47,261 nt of DNA from Paenarthrobacter nitroguajacolicus JCM 14115 (GTDB lineage Bacteria; Actinomycetota; Actinomycetes; Actinomycetales; Micrococcaceae), in contig BBFS01000028.1 in the NCBI GenBank assembly GCA_001313365.1, positions 1 to 47,261 of the forward strand, given 5' to 3'. Shown in pieces: positions 46,159-47,261 of the stretch. The notes below the pieces were generated by a model, which did no database searches, was not told where the DNA came from, and was given only the letters and a program-made list of their open reading frames with translations. A program made the translations under genes and the position numbers. How positions within the stretch are numbered: the stretch's first letter is position 1; every line of letters begins with the position of its first letter.

Positions 46159-47261
46159 ACACCGGGAACCCTAAACCGCTGCTTACGCCACATCACAGCC
46201 AGCAACAGCACCACAGCACTGAGCCAAGCATCACCAGCACCATGATCCCCCCCCAGTTCGCCTGGTTCACGCCCGGGCCATAGAGCACGCCGATCAATAC
46301 TGTCGCGGTGATGGCCCCCGAGGTAGCGGCAGGTCTGGAAGATCCCGGAGGCCACTCCCCCTCTCTCCGGGGGGCGGGCGGAAACGTAAAGGCCCTGGTT
46401 CGACGCCGTGCTGACCACCCCATACGGCACGCCCATCAAGGCAGTCAGGACGAACACCAACGGCGCCCACAGGGTCATGGTCAGGAACCCGAGTGCGCCG
46501 GTCGCGATCGTCAGGATCAACACCCCCGGTGATCAGTACGGAACGCACGCCGAAGCGCTCAATGAACCGCACGGTCAGTGGCGTCACCACAACCGACAAC
46601 GCCGCAAGTGGCAGCATCAGCAGGCCCACCACGCCGGCGTCGTAATTTCCCGCCTCCTGCAGCAATTGCGGAAGTCCGAAAAACGCAAAGTAATAGACGC
46701 CGCTGAACACCACAAACAGCAAGTAGACCAGCAGCAACGGCCGGTTCCGGCCCAGCAAACGGAGGTCCAGGAACGGCGGTTGGAAACGCAGCTCGCGCCA
46801 GGCGAACAGCGCGCCGATCACCGTAGCGGCGCCCAGCAGGTACCAGCGGTAGCCGGGCATCACGTTGAGCAGCGCCATCATGGCCAGCATCAGCGAGGTG
46901 ACGAACGCGAGGATGCCGGGGATGTCGGAATCGCGGATCAGTTGCCCGAGCTTGCCGGTCTCGCGCCCGGAATCCACCGGGGGCCACCTTGTACACCACG
47001 ATCATCGCCAACAAAGCGATGGGGGGGACATTGATCGCGAACAACGCCTGCCACCCCACCAAACTCACCAAAAGCCCGCCCACCACAGGGCCCACAGCCG
47101 CGGCCGACGTGTTCGCCATCTGGATCCGGCCCAATGGCCGCGTGGACGGCAGGTTCATTAGCCGGCTCAACTCGGTAACCATCACGACGGCGGACGGGGT
47201 ACGCCGTCGCGGTCCCTACAGCCATCAGCGCGCGGGCCACGCAGACCAGCGCGAAGTTAGG
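46155..47261 (-). CDS. DHA2-type MFS drug exporter, partial
   Basis: The 3' part of an EmrB/QacA-like 14-segment exporter; its start lies beyond the window. From the window edge it reads CVARALMAVGTATAYP, VGPVVGGLLVSLVGWQALFA (the antiporter motif C region), INVPIALLAMIVVYK (with an extra Pro from a C7 run) and LLLVYLLFVVFSGVYYFAFF. Next come VRFIERFGVRSVLITGG, the A-like loop, and a C terminus ending KQRFRVPGV. Breaks lie near 47200, 46980, 46530, 46370 and 46250. It likely expels a hydrophobic compound; the substrate is unknown. Confidence 0.87.

Noticed and set aside
1..47261. G7/C7 tracts as phase-variation switches
   Set aside because: They are far too many, occur in housekeeping genes and conserved cores, and mostly add exactly three bases, so they do not toggle frames. 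Error is the simpler reading.
1..47261. Insertion sequences, phage genes or an integrase near the biosynthetic cluster
   Set aside because: No transposase or integrase motifs and no clean terminal repeats or attachment sites were seen; only gene remnants suggest past rearrangement.

Overview
The window looks like chromosome of a high-GC actinobacterium of the Micrococcaceae, most like Arthrobacter or Paenarthrobacter. This is judged from protein style, from the DUF6350/purN neighbourhood and from the HspR-type heat-shock locus; no database search was possible. Base quality matters for every entry. G and C runs of six to eight bases are strikingly frequent, and many genes carry one-base indels at short homopolymers. 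In many conserved motifs an expected run of four G or C appears as seven, inserting exactly one extra Pro or Gly (NPEFL as NPPEFL, YGPTE as YGPPTE, GGDSL as GGGDSL). I therefore report broken genes as single loci and treat most breaks as sequencing or assembly error, not as pseudogenes or phase variation.

Layout. 0-8 kb: two DUF559 endonuclease-like genes flank a kinase-murQ-MFS operon for amino-sugar recycling, followed by purN, a small membrane protein and a DUF6350 membrane protein. 8.4-10.6 kb: a heat-shock locus (small hypothetical, J-domain protein, Hsp20, divergent MerR/HspR-like regulator). 10.6-16.5 kb: a PASTA/Excalibur lipoprotein, a GT4 glycosyltransferase overlapping UDP-glucose dehydrogenase, an RBBP9-like hydrolase, a pRiA4b ORF-3-like protein and a small membrane protein. 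16.5-21.2 kb: an APC transporter and a large ATP-binding LuxR regulator lying between two arrays of phased CACCTAG boxes, then a cold-shock protein. 21.6-28.5 kb: TfoX-like protein, SDR, a second APC permease, a hydrolase remnant and a PLD-helicase-DUF3427 protein.

29.1-39.1 kb is the most interesting part: a compact, mostly leftward cluster of nitroreductase, TrpF-like isomerase, uracil phosphoribosyltransferase, PecM-like EamA exporter, a single-module A(Ox)-PCP-TE synthetase with a glutamine specificity code, PsuG (IndA-like) glycosidase, HAD phosphatase (IndB-like) and Sfp-type PPTase. A PecS-like MarR regulator is divergent from it. The parts match indigoidine loci and the minimycin (oxazinomycin) C-nucleoside logic. 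A plausible reading is that the NRPS oxidises and cyclises glutamine, and that PsuG and the phosphatase join the ring to ribose phosphate and remove phosphate. The exporter and the uracil phosphoribosyltransferase would then protect the producer. The TrpF-like protein and nitroreductase are additions I cannot place in either described pathway.

39.1-47.3 kb: a DUF6188 remnant, small membrane proteins with a winged-helix regulator, TerC, an alcohol dehydrogenase-hydrolase-TetR operon, an AraC/DUF1772 divergent pair and the 3' part of a DHA2-type MFS exporter that runs off the window.
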